From Trebonia kvetii (GTDB lineage Bacteria; Actinomycetota; Actinomycetes; Streptosporangiales; Streptosporangiaceae), in assembly GCF_007827045.1 (NCBI RefSeq), contig NZ_RPFW01000002.1, positions 930,001 through 994,000 of the forward strand: 64,000 nucleotides of DNA, given 5' to 3'. Below, in pieces: positions 16,186-24,550 of this stretch (positions within the stretch are counted from its first letter, which is position 1; every line of letters begins with the position of its first letter). The notes under the pieces were generated by a model, which saw only the letters and a list, made by a program, of their open reading frames with translations, had not been told where the DNA came from and made no database searches. Both the position numbers and the translations under genes were made by a program.

Positions 16186-18075
16186 ATGGGGGCATACCCA
16201 TCACGGCGCCGCAGGCGGACCCGCGGAGCGTACCTCGTCGCGTGCGGCGCGGCGGCCATCGCGCTCACCGCCGCCGCCTGCAGTAGCGGCAACAGCGGCA
16301 CCACCGGGGGCGCCGCCACGCCGACGGGTGGCACGCCGGTAAGCGGCGGCACCGCGACGTACGCGTTGCCGCCGTCCACCACGCCCAACTACATCTTCCC
16401 GTTCACCAGCAGCGCCTACTTCAGCGTGGTCAACGCCGAGGACTTCCAGTACCTCATGTACCGGCCGCTGTACTGGTTCGGCAACGGGGCGTCGCCGACA
16501 CTGAACACGAGCCTGTCGCTCGCCGACGCGCCGTCGTACAACGGCAACAACGTGACCATCACCATGAAGGGCTGGAAGTGGTCCAACGGTGAGACCGTGA
16601 GCGCCCAGGACGTGGTGTTCTGGATTCACATGCTGCAGGCGGTCGGCGACACCGACTGGGGCGCGTTCGTGCCCGGCGGCTTCCCGACCAACGTCACGAA
16701 CGTGAAGGCGGCCAACGCCACCACTGTCACCATGACGATGAACAAGGCCTACAACTCGACCTGGTTCACCTCCAACGAGCTGAGCCAGATCACGCCGATG
16801 CCGATGGCCTGGGACGTCACCTCGGCCAGCGGCAGTCCGGGCAGCGGCGGCTGCACCACCTCGGTCAGCAACTGCGCCAAGGTGTACGCCTTCCTTGACA
16901 GCCAGTCCAAGGCGATGTCCGGCTATACGAGCTCCAAGATCTGGTCGGTCGTCGACGGTCCGTGGAGGCTGAACTCCTTCAACTCCGACGGCAACTCGAC
17001 GTTCGTGCCGAACCACACCTACGGCGGCGCGAACAAGCCGCACCTGGCCGCGTTCCAGGAGGTTCCGTTCACTACCGAGTCCGCCGAGTACAACGTGCTC
17101 CAGGCGAGCGCGGCCGGCGGCAGCCAGAAGATCGACGTCGGGTACCTGCCGACCACGGATGCGCCGACCAAGCCGGCCAACGCCACCGTCGGAACCAACC
17201 CGGTCCACAACTTCACGCTCGACCCGCTGTACGCGTGGGGCATCAACTACTTCCCGGTGAACTACCAGTCCACCACCGGCAACGGGCCGATCATCAAGCA
17301 GCTGTACTTCCGCGAGGCGCTGGCCTACCTGATGAACCAGCAGGCCATCATCAACGGGCCGCTGCACGGCTACGGGCTTTACACGGTCGGGCCGGTCGGC
17401 TCCCACCCGTCGACGCAGTACCTGTCGGCCAAGGGCAAGCAGGGCGACCCGTTCCCGTACAACCCGACCAAGGCGTCTCAGCTGCTGAGCAGCAACGGCT
17501 GGCACGTGGTGGCCAACGGCTCCACGACCTGCCAGACGCCGTCGAAGTGCGGTCCTGGCGTCAAGCAGGGCCAGCCGCTCACGTTCACCTTGCCGTACGC
17601 GACGGGCACCGACTGGATCGCCCAGGAGATGACCCAGCTGCAGTCCAACGCCAGCACGGTCGGAATCAAGATCAACCTCGAGCCCAAGCCGTTCAACCAG
17701 GTCACCTCGGTCGCGGCGCCCAACTGCGTGGTCGCCAAGACCTCGTGCGCCTGGGACATGGGCAACTGGGGCGGCGGCTGGACGTTCGTGCCGGACTACG
17801 ACCCGACCGGCGAGACGCTGTTCCTTTCCGGGTCCGGCGCCAACTCCGGCGGTTACAGCAACGCGCAGAACGACGCCCTGATCAACCAGACGCTGACCTC
17901 GGAATCGCTGACCCCGCTGTACACCTGGCAGGACTACCTGGCCACGCAGCTCCCGGTGATCTGGCAGCCGAACGGCGCCTACCAGCTCACCGAGATCACC
18001 ACCAGCCTGCGTGGCGTCATGCCGCAGTCCACGACGCTCAACATCAACCCGGAGAACTGGTACTTCGTGAAGTAA
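16186..18075 (+). CDS. ABC importer substrate-binding lipoprotein (family 5, oligopeptide/nickel type)
   Basis: Extracytoplasmic solute-binding lipoprotein of 629 residues that delivers substrate to the permeases encoded next. The N-terminus is a basic signal peptide (SRRRRRTRGAY) ending in the lipobox LTAAAC, after which a Gly/Thr-rich tether follows. The body has family 5 features: GGTATYALPPSTTPNYIFPF at the start of the mature domain, WSNGETVSAQDVVFWI (the usual WSDGxxxTAxDVVFxx block) and YFREALAYLMNQQAIINGPLHGYG. The ATG at 16186 is fixed by AAGGAG 9 nt upstream. Family 5 proteins bind peptides, nickel chelates or sugars; this sequence does not show which. A strong hairpin separates it from the permease genes. 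Confidence 0.9.
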   Translation: MGAYPSRRRRRTRGAYLVACGAAAIALTAAACSSGNSGTTGGAATPTGGTPVSGGTATYALPPSTTPNYIFPFTSSAYFSVVNAEDFQYLMYRPLYWFGNGASPTLNTSLSLADAPSYNGNNVTITMKGWKWSNGETVSAQDVVFWIHMLQAVGDTDWGAFVPGGFPTNVTNVKAANATTVTMTMNKAYNSTWFTSNELSQITPMPMAWDVTSASGSPGSGGCTTSVSNCAKVYAFLDSQSKAMSGYTSSKIWSVVDGPWRLNSFNSDGNSTFVPNHTYGGANKPHLAAFQEVPFTTESAEYNVLQASAAGGSQKIDVGYLPTTDAPTKPANATVGTNPVHNFTLDPLYAWGINYFPVNYQSTTGNGPIIKQLYFREALAYLMNQQAIINGPLHGYGLYTVGPVGSHPSTQYLSAKGKQGDPFPYNPTKASQLLSSNGWHVVANGSTTCQTPSKCGPGVKQGQPLTFTLPYATGTDWIAQEMTQLQSNASTVGIKINLEPKPFNQVTSVAAPNCVVAKTSCAWDMGNWGGGWTFVPDYDPTGETLFLSGSGANSGGYSNAQNDALINQTLTSESLTPLYTWQDYLATQLPVIWQPNGAYQLTEITTSLRGVMPQSTTLNINPENWYFVK

Positions 18076-18182
18076 TCAGCGTTATCACGGCCCGACTTGG
18101 CCACGGGTTCTGCGAGGGCCGCGATGAAGCACAGACGACAAAACCCGGGACATAGACACAAAAGGAGATGAGGAACGGGTTC

Positions 18183-18230
18183 GGCTGTCCGCCGGCGGTT
18201 AACGACTTCGTTAGCGGCCGGCGGACAGCC
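18183..18230 (+). terminator. Perfect 14-bp stem between binding-protein and permease genes (attenuator)
   Basis: GGCTGTCCGCCGGC (18183-18196) pairs exactly with GCCGGCGGACAGCC (18217-18230) around a 20-nt loop that can itself pair. Lying between the first and second genes of the importer, it probably stops or stabilises most transcripts there, giving an excess of binding protein over permease. Confidence 0.65.
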
Positions 18231-18357
18231 GCCATTCGAGACTTCCCCGGACTAATGGGACTCAGGAGGCATCAGAGCAGCCTGCGACGGGGATGACAGC
18301 GATAGGCGGGATTCGTGTCGGTGTTGGGGGATGCCGCAGCCGTTCGGGGGAAAGTAT

Positions 18358-19308
18358 GTGATTGGTTTTCTTGTTCGAAGGATCTTGCAGGCGGCGGTCG
18401 TCGTGCTGATCGTCACGGTGATCACCTTCATCTTGCTGCGCGCCATCCCGGGCAACGTGGCGGTGGCGATCCTCGGCCCGTCGGCGTACCGCAACCCGGC
18501 CACGCTCGCCCAGTTCAATGCCCAGTACGGATTCGACAAGCCCTGGTTCCAGCAGTACCTGCTCTGGCTCGGCCACCTGCTGCAGGGCAACCTCGGGTTC
18601 TCCTGGACGCTTGACCAGCCGGTCGCCTCGCTGCTCGGCCAGCGGCTGCCGAAGACGATCGCCCTGGTCGGGATCTCCACGCTCCTCGCGCTTGTCATCG
18701 CGGTGCCGATCGGGCTGTGGCAGGCGGTGCGCCGCAACAAGGCGACCGACTACACGTTCACCGGGTTGTCGTTCCTGTTCTACGCGGCGCCGACGTTCTT
18801 CGTCGGCACGGTGCTGATCCTGGTGTTCTCGGTGCATCTCGGCTGGTTCGGCCCGGAGGCGCCGCAGGGCGGCCTCTGGTCGGACGTGTCGGACTGGCAT
18901 GACCTGACGCTGCCGGTGATCACGCTCGCCCTGGTCACGATCGCCTTGTTCAGCAGGTACATGCGGTCGGCGGTGCTCGACAACCTCACCGAGGACTACG
19001 TGCGCACCGCGCGGGCGAAGGGGGCCTCGCAGCGGCGGGTGCTGTGGCGGCACGTGATGCGCAATTCGCTGATCCCGATCGCCACGCTGCTCGGGCTGTC
19101 GCTGCCGGCCATCATTTCCGGGGCGCTGATCACCGAGTCGGTCTTCAACTATCCAGGCATGGGCTACCTGTTCTACCAGTCCGCGCAGAAGCAGGACTAT
19201 CCGGTGATGCTTGGCTTCATCGTCGTGGTCGCGATCGCCACCGTCATCGGGTCGCTGCTGGCCGACATCGCCTACGCGGTGCTCGACCCGAGAGTGAGGT
19301 ACGCATGA
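18358..19308 (+). CDS. ABC importer permease, DppB/OppB type
   Basis: First transmembrane subunit of the oligopeptide-type importer, about 316 residues. It opens with the family-typical FLVRRILQAAVVVLIVTVITF helix and has AIPGNVAVAILGPSA shortly after, then further helices. The EAA loop that docks on the ATPase is DYVRTARAKGASQRRVLWRHVMRNSL. I choose GTG 18358, 4 nt after GGGGGAAAG, because the protein then begins as DppB proteins usually do; an ATG at 18331 would add nine residues. Its stop overlaps the next permease start in ATGA (19305-19308), so the two subunits are translationally coupled. Confidence 0.88.
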   Translation: MIGFLVRRILQAAVVVLIVTVITFILLRAIPGNVAVAILGPSAYRNPATLAQFNAQYGFDKPWFQQYLLWLGHLLQGNLGFSWTLDQPVASLLGQRLPKTIALVGISTLLALVIAVPIGLWQAVRRNKATDYTFTGLSFLFYAAPTFFVGTVLILVFSVHLGWFGPEAPQGGLWSDVSDWHDLTLPVITLALVTIALFSRYMRSAVLDNLTEDYVRTARAKGASQRRVLWRHVMRNSLIPIATLLGLSLPAIISGALITESVFNYPGMGYLFYQSAQKQDYPVMLGFIVVVAIATVIGSLLADIAYAVLDPRVRYA

Positions 19309-20339
19309 CCACCACGACGGCTCCTGGGCCACCCGCCGCACCCGAACAGGCACCAGCGCTGCCCGCCGCCAAGCCGCGCAGCATGTTCAGGCGCGGGCTT
19401 GAGGTGTTCGTCGAGAACAAGCTCGCCATGATCGGCGTGGTGATCCTGGTGCTGATCTTCGGGTTCTGCTACCTAGGGCCGTTTTTCTACCACACCGACC
19501 AGGTGCACGTGAACCTGGCGAACGAGAACCTGTCGCCCGCGCCCGGTCACCCGCTCGGCACCGACGCGAACGGCTACGACGTCCTCGGCCGGCTGATGAT
19601 CGGCGGGCAGATCTCGCTTGAGGTGGGTCTCGCCGCCGCCGTGCTCGCCACCGTGCTCGGCACCCTGTGGGGCGCCATCGCCGGCTACTTCGGCGGGTGG
19701 ATCGACTCGGTCATGATGCGGCTTGTCGACGCGCTGCTCGCGATCCCGACCCTGTTCCTCGCCCTCGTCGTGGTGTCCATGTTCCCCCCCACGGAGACGG
19801 AACTGATCCTGGTCATCGCGCTGACCTCGTGGCTGACCACGTCCCGGCTGATCCGCGGCGAGGCACTGTCGCTGCGGGTACGCGACTACGTGCAGGCGAT
19901 GCGGGTGATGGGCGGCGGCTCGGCCCGGGCGGTGTTCAGGCACATCGCGCCGAATGCGGTCGGCACGATTATCGTCAACGCCACCTTCCAGGTCGCGGAC
20001 GCCATCCTGCTCGTCGTCGCGCTGTCCTATCTCGGCCTCGGCATCCGGCCGCCGCAGACTGACTGGGGCGGCATGCTCAACGCCGGCATCAACTCGGTCT
20101 ACAACGGCTACTGGTGGCAGATCTTCCCGGCCGGCATCGCCATCATCCTTGTCGTGATCGCCATCAACTTCATTGGCGACGCGCTCCGCGACGCGTTCGA
20201 GGTCCGCCTCCAGCGGCGGTTATCTCATCCTGGGAGGGCTCACCGTTGGCTCCGCTTCTGGATATTGAGGACCTGCGCACCGAGATCAAGCTGCGCCGTG
20301 GCGTGGTACACGCCATCGACGGAGTGTCCCTGCAGGTGA
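19305..20339 (+). CDS. ABC importer permease, DppC/OppC type
   Basis: Second transmembrane subunit of the importer, 344 residues. A Pro/Ala-rich cytoplasmic N-terminus precedes the first helix (NKLAMIGVVILVLIFGFCYL). HPLGTDANGYDVLGRLMIGGQ is the strongly conserved DppC segment, and DYVQAMRVMGGGSARAVFRHI is the EAA loop. Homologues usually stop soon after DALRDAFEVRLQRR; here the frame continues about 40 residues and overlaps the following ATPase gene by 94 nt. The tail has the composition of out-of-frame sequence, so the natural stop has probably been lost or a frame error is present. The core of the protein looks intact. Confidence 0.85.
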   Translation: MTTTTAPGPPAAPEQAPALPAAKPRSMFRRGLEVFVENKLAMIGVVILVLIFGFCYLGPFFYHTDQVHVNLANENLSPAPGHPLGTDANGYDVLGRLMIGGQISLEVGLAAAVLATVLGTLWGAIAGYFGGWIDSVMMRLVDALLAIPTLFLALVVVSMFPPTETELILVIALTSWLTTSRLIRGEALSLRVRDYVQAMRVMGGGSARAVFRHIAPNAVGTIIVNATFQVADAILLVVALSYLGLGIRPPQTDWGGMLNAGINSVYNGYWWQIFPAGIAIILVVIAINFIGDALRDAFEVRLQRRLSHPGRAHRWLRFWILRTCAPRSSCAVAWYTPSTECPCR

Positions 20340-22477
20340 ACCCCGGCGAATGCCTGGGCATCGTCGGCGAGTCCGGCAGCGGCAAGACGATGACCGCGCT
20401 GTCGATCATGCGCCTGCTGCCAAGCGGCGGCGCGGTCGTCGGCGGGCGGATCGTGGTCGACGGAACCGACATCGCTGCACTGCCGGAATCCGCCATGGAG
20501 GACGTGCGCGGCAACCTGATCGGAATGATCTTCCAGGACCCGCTGACCTCGCTGAACCCGACGATGTCCATCGGCGACCAGATCGCCGAGTCGGTCCGGC
20601 TGCACCGCGGCGCGTCGAAGAGGGAAGCGCTCGTCCGGGCTGTCGAGGTGCTCGGCCTGGTCGGCATGCCCAAGCCGGCCGAGCGGGTGACCAACTACCC
20701 GCACCAGCTGTCCGGCGGCATGCGCCAGCGCGTCATGATCGCCATGGCGCTTGCCTGCGAGCCGAAGCTGCTCATCGCCGACGAGCCGACCACCGCGCTT
20801 GACGTCACGATCCAGAAGCAGATCCTTGAGCTGATCGACTCGCTGCGGCAGCGGCTGGGCATGGCCGTCATCCTGGTGACGCACGACCTCGGCGTGATCG
20901 CCGGCCGCGCCGACCGGGTAGCGGTGATGTACGCGGGGCGGATCGTGGAGACGGCTCCGACGGAGGCACTGTTCAAGAACCCGCGCATGCCGTACACCGA
21001 GGCGCTGTTCGAGGCGCTGCCGGAGAAGTCGGCCGTCGACGCCACCACCGTCAAGCGGCTCTACAACATCCCCGGCCAGCCGCCGGACCTGACCGTTCCG
21101 CCGCCCGGCTGCAAGTTCGCACCCCGCTGCCGGTACGCGCGCGACGAATGCCGTGCCAAAGAGCCTGCGCTGCAGGCGGAGACGACCGCGCACCTGTTCC
21201 GCTGCTTCTTCCCCGTCGGGACGCCGGACGAGGTCCGCGACCCAACGACGCCGTTCGTGTCCGTGCCTGAGGAGCGGCCGGAGATACCCGTAACACCGGC
21301 GGCGGCTCTCGCCGCCGAGGGGCGCACCGGGAATGGGCACGCAGCGGACTGGCAATCGGGTGACCCGCTCGCGGACGCGCCAACCGCGACGGTTCCCGTT
21401 AGCGGCGCCGCGGCCGCGGACCGGCTCGCGGCGGAGGAAGAACTCGCGGAGGACTCCCCGGTCAAGGCGGGGCAGGACGGGTCGCTGCTGACGGTGTCGC
21501 GCCTGGTGAAGAACTTCACCGTGACCGCCGGAGCGGTGCTGCAGCGCAAGGTGGGGCAGGTGTCCGCGGTCGCGGACGTGTCCTTCGCCATCCCCGCCGG
21601 GGCCACGTTCGGCCTAGTCGGCGAGTCGGGCTGCGGCAAGACGACCGTGGGGCGGCTGATCGTCGGGCTCGAGAAGCCAGACGGCGGCTCGATTGTCATC
21701 GGCGGACGCGACCTCGCGTCGCTGTCGTCGCGTGAGCGGCGGCGGCAGGCGCGGCTGGTGCAGCTGATGTTCCAGGACTCCTACGCCTCCATGGACCCGC
21801 GGATGCGGGTCAGCACCATCCTGCGCGAGCCGATGATCATCCAGCGGGACGGCAGCCGCGCCGCGCAGACCAAACGCGTGAACACGATGCTCGACGAGGT
21901 GGGGCTGCCCGCCGCCGCTGCCGAGCGCTACCCGCACGAGTTCTCCGGCGGACAGCGGCAGCGCCTCGGGCTGGCCAGGGCGCTGATGCTGCGGCCGTCG
22001 ATGATCGTGGCCGACGAGCCGGTGTCGGCGCTCGACGTGTCCATCCAGGCGCAGATTCTCAACCTCATGCTCGACCTGCAGCGCGATTACGGTCTCACGT
22101 ACCTGTTCATCTCCCACGACCTGTCCGTAGTGCGGTACATGTCGAACACGATCGGCGTCATGTACCTCGGCAAGCTCGTCGAGGTCGGTCCCGCCCTCGA
22201 CGTCTACAACTCGCCAATTCACCCCTACACCCGGGGCCTGATCGACACCGTCCCCGTCGCCGACCCGAAGCTCGAGCGGGCCAAGGAGCACCAGGGGGTG
22301 CAGGGCGAGCTGCCGTCGGCGGTCGCGCCGCCGTCCGGGTGCCGCTTCAGGACCCGCTGCCCCCGCGCGCAGGACCTGTGCGCCGCCGAGGAGCCGCCGC
22401 TGCGCCAGTTCACCGGCGAGGGCCACCGGGCCGCCTGCCACTTCCCGCTGCGCGAGCCCGAGCCAGACCTGAATTAG
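20246..22477 (+). CDS. Fused double ATPase of the oligopeptide-type ABC importer (DppD-DppF fusion)
   Basis: Cytoplasmic ATPase of 743 residues with two complete nucleotide-binding domains. Domain 1 has Walker A GESGSGKT (about residues 41-48), signature LSGGMRQR (about 155) and Walker [13 protein letters not shown]. Domain 2 has Walker A GESGCGKT (about 459-466), signature FSGGQRQR (about 566) and [12 protein letters not shown]. Each ends with the oligopeptide-type C-terminal domain ([11 protein letters not shown] and [11 protein letters not shown]), whose cysteines can bind an Fe-S cluster in some DppD proteins. An Ala/Glu/Asp-rich linker of roughly 75 residues joins the halves. The TTG start follows GGGAGGG by 7 nt. 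The fusion fixes the ATPase heterodimer as one chain. Confidence 0.9.
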   Translation: MAPLLDIEDLRTEIKLRRGVVHAIDGVSLQVNPGECLGIVGESGSGKTMTALSIMRLLPSGGAVVGGRIVVDGTDIAALPESAMEDVRGNLIGMIFQDPLTSLNPTMSIGDQIAESVRLHRGASKREALVRAVEVLGLVGMPKPAERVTNYPHQLSGGMRQRVMIAMALACEPKLLIADEPTTALDVTIQKQILELIDSLRQRLGMAVILVTHDLGVIAGRADRVAVMYAGRIVETAPTEALFKNPRMPYTEALFEALPEKSAVDATTVKRLYNIPGQPPDLTVPPPGCKFAPRCRYARDECRAKEPALQAETTAHLFRCFFPVGTPDEVRDPTTPFVSVPEERPEIPVTPAAALAAEGRTGNGHAADWQSGDPLADAPTATVPVSGAAAADRLAAEEELAEDSPVKAGQDGSLLTVSRLVKNFTVTAGAVLQRKVGQVSAVADVSFAIPAGATFGLVGESGCGKTTVGRLIVGLEKPDGGSIVIGGRDLASLSSRERRRQARLVQLMFQDSYASMDPRMRVSTILREPMIIQRDGSRAAQTKRVNTMLDEVGLPAAAAERYPHEFSGGQRQRLGLARALMLRPSMIVADEPVSALDVSIQAQILNLMLDLQRDYGLTYLFISHDLSVVRYMSNTIGVMYLGKLVEVGPALDVYNSPIHPYTRGLIDTVPVADPKLERAKEHQGVQGELPSAVAPPSGCRFRTRCPRAQDLCAAEEPPLRQFTGEGHRAACHFPLREPEPDLN

Positions 22478-22516
22478 CGTTGCCGTGCCGTGGCCCGGTT
22501 ATGGCATAGTGCCCAG

Positions 22517-23386
22517 GTGGCTGATTACCGTGACGTGAACCGGGCGAACTGGGATGAACGGGTGCCTGCGCACCTCGCCTCGCCCGAGTACTCCGTGTCG
22601 CAGTTCTACGCCGATCCGGGATTCTTGTCCGGCGTGGTCCGCTTCGACACGGCGCTGCTCGGCTCGGTCGCGGGGCTGCGCGGCGTGCACCTGCAGTGCC
22701 ACATCGGGACCGACACCGTGTCACTCGCCAGGCTCGGCGCGTCCATGACCGGACTGGACTTCTCGGGGCCCGCGATCGCCGCGGCCCGCGAGCTCGCCGC
22801 GGGCACCGGGGCGGACGCCAGCTTCGTGCAGTCCGATGTGTACGACGTGGTCGAGGCGCTCGGCGCCGTGCACGGTGACGTGCTCGGCGCGGGCGGGTTC
22901 GACTTCGTCTACACCGGGATCGGCGCGCTGGGCTGGCTGCCCGACGTCCGGCGCTGGGCGCGGGTGGTGGCCGGCCTGCTGCGCCCCGGCGGGAGGCTGT
23001 TCATCAGGGAAGGCCACCCGATGCTGTGGACCCTGGCGGATCCGGGCGACGACGGCCTGCTCGTCGTCAGGTATCCGTACTTCGAGCAGGCCGAGCCGCA
23101 GGTGTGGGATGAGGGCGGCACCTACGTGACCACCGACGCGGTGTTCGAGCACAACGTCACGCACGAATGGAACCACGGCCTCGGCGAGATCGTCACCGCG
23201 CTGCTCGACGCCGGGCTCACGGTCACCGGCCTCGCCGAGCACGACAGCGTGCCGTGGAACGCGCTGCCCGGGGTGATGACCGAGAGCGACGGCGAGTGGC
23301 GGCTGACCGACAACCCGGCCAGGCTGCCGTGCAGCTACACGCTCCAGGCCGTCAGGCGGCCGTTAGGCCGGTTAGGTAGCCGCTAA
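22517..23386 (+). CDS. Class I SAM-dependent methyltransferase
   Basis: Soluble methyltransferase of about 289 residues. The start ADYRDVNRANWDERVPAHL is typical of an actinobacterial family of small-molecule methyltransferases. The SAM-binding motif I region appears as LRGVHLQCHIGTDTVSLARLGASMTGLDFSG, with the acidic ribose-binding residue in GLDFS, and post-motif segments GFDFVYTGIGALGWLPDV and LLRPGGRLFIREGHP follow. The acceptor is unknown. I use GTG 22517; GTG 22490 would add nine residues. It follows the importer ATPase by 39 bp on the same strand but is probably functionally separate. Confidence 0.82.
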   Translation: MADYRDVNRANWDERVPAHLASPEYSVSQFYADPGFLSGVVRFDTALLGSVAGLRGVHLQCHIGTDTVSLARLGASMTGLDFSGPAIAAARELAAGTGADASFVQSDVYDVVEALGAVHGDVLGAGGFDFVYTGIGALGWLPDVRRWARVVAGLLRPGGRLFIREGHPMLWTLADPGDDGLLVVRYPYFEQAEPQVWDEGGTYVTTDAVFEHNVTHEWNHGLGEIVTALLDAGLTVTGLAEHDSVPWNALPGVMTESDGEWRLTDNPARLPCSYTLQAVRRPLGRLGSR

Positions 23387-23390
23387 GCCG

Positions 23391-24338
23391 TTAGGTAGCC
23401 GTCAGCTGGCGGCGGCCCAGGTCCACGGTGCCCGGCAGGGTGACCAGGTGGCTGGCGGGCGGTGCGGGCACCTGCTCGCGGAGCATCCAGTGATCCATGT
23501 AGACGCCGGCGGGCACCCAGTACTCGTCGGTCGCCATGGGACGGCGGACGACGACGCAGCCGTGCCCGCGTTCGGCGCGCACCGGGTTCTGCGACGGCAC
23601 CCAGTACGCGCCGCTCGCGCTGCTGCCGATGACCGGGGTGAGGTCGACGATCTGGCCTCGGTCGACGTACTCCCACAGCAGGCCGTCATCGAGCGGGGTC
23701 GCGCTGAACGGCGGCCAGTGCAGGGGATGGCTGCCGGAGAGTGCGAGCACCCGCAGCTGCGGGCCGCCAGGCTCGCCCGGGCGGCCGTGGAACACCGGCA
23801 TCAGCGCCGTGGCCTGCCGGTCGCTGACCCAGCCGAGCAGGGCGCCGTGGCGCGGTATCGGCATCCCCTCGGTGATCACCTGGTGGGCGGTGGCGGGCAC
23901 CGGCAGCCCCGGCCTGATCCGCTGGCACTGTATCGGCTGGCCCTGTACCGGCTGGCCCTGTACCGGCTGGCCCTGTACTGGATAGCCGTGTACCGGCTGA
24001 CACCGCGTGCCGGGCGACTGCCACGTCCACAGCGCGAAATCGTCGCCGGGATCCTGGGTGAGCACGTAGCAGCCGGTTCCGCCCGCGCCTCTGTGCCACA
24101 GCACGATCGACCGGCGCATCCCCGCGCGGCGCGACGCCGCGGCCTGATCCCGCTCATGCTCTCCGCGCACCGGATGGCCGGCCGGTCCGGCACCGGTATC
24201 GACGGGATGGAGCGAGTTCACGGCGAGCGGGTAGGACCGGAAAAGCCGCAGGCATGCGGCGAACGACGCGGCCCCGGGCAGGGCGTGAACGAACACGGGC
24301 TGCTCTCCTCGCGTTCCCCCTGGCCGCGCCCGCCGCAT
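23391..24338 (-). CDS. Hypothetical protein with pentapeptide tandem repeats
   Basis: I do not recognise this 315-residue protein. It appears soluble and has no signal peptide. Five copies of a 15-bp unit encode a repeated PVQGQ-type pentapeptide in the middle, splitting the protein into two parts. The C-terminal half (HGALLGWVSDRQATALMPVF, SSASGAYWVPSQNPV, TDEYWVPAGVYMDHWMLREQ) has the window's codon bias and looks like a folded domain. The N-terminal part (PVFVHALPGAASFAACLRLFRSYPLAVNSLH) is less certain. No ribosome site supports the ATG at 24338, and the ATG at 24121 before RRSIVLWHRG could be used. It is convergent with the methyltransferase gene and separated from it by 4 bp. Confidence 0.5.
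   Translation of the reverse strand: MRRARPGGTRGEQPVFVHALPGAASFAACLRLFRSYPLAVNSLHPVDTGAGPAGHPVRGEHERDQAAASRRAGMRRSIVLWHRGAGGTGCYVLTQDPGDDFALWTWQSPGTRCQPVHGYPVQGQPVQGQPVQGQPIQCQRIRPGLPVPATAHQVITEGMPIPRHGALLGWVSDRQATALMPVFHGRPGEPGGPQLRVLALSGSHPLHWPPFSATPLDDGLLWEYVDRGQIVDLTPVIGSSASGAYWVPSQNPVRAERGHGCVVVRRPMATDEYWVPAGVYMDHWMLREQVPAPPASHLVTLPGTVDLGRRQLTAT
23926..24000 (-). repeat. Five 15-bp tandem repeats within a coding region
   Basis: Units CACTGTATCGGCTGG, CCCTGTACCGGCTGG (twice, identical), CCCTGTACTGGATAG and CCGTGTACCGGCTGA follow each other without gaps. All keep the reading frame and encode pentapeptides of the form (Q/Y)P(V/I)(Q/H)(G/C). The two identical central units suggest recent slippage or unequal exchange. 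Confidence 0.8.
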
Positions 24339-24412
24339 TTCGGCGAAGTCTGAGGTGAAAGCCGGTAATGACGTGATTCACGCCTGGTAGTGGTCACATG
24401 GTGCTGCGAGTC

Positions 24413-24472
24413 GCGTCAGCAGACATCGGTCACCTGACGCATATCGATGCGGCATCAGCACTGGATGCCGCA
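24413..24472. terminator. Two consecutive hairpins downstream of the FtsX-type permease gene
   Basis: GCGTCAG/CTGACGC (24413-24419 and 24434-24440) and TGCGGCAT/ATGCCGCA (24448-24455 and 24465-24472) are both perfect. They lie in the 212-bp gap after the permease stop codon and before the repeat-protein gene. Terminator or operator function is possible; there is no T tract. Confidence 0.4.
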
Positions 24473-24550
24473 CTAGCGTGACGCGCGGGAGGCCGATGAC
24501 CTAGGACCGCGCCGATCCGGGACTGTCTGGGCAGAACAGAACCGATCGGG

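Noticed and set aside
18183-18230. Hairpin as an insertion-sequence end
   Set aside because: No transposase, target duplication or partner repeat is present; its place between two importer genes explains it better as an attenuator.
23926-24000. Possible CRISPR array
   Set aside because: The units are contiguous 15-mers without spacers, stay in frame inside a coding region, and no cas gene is nearby.
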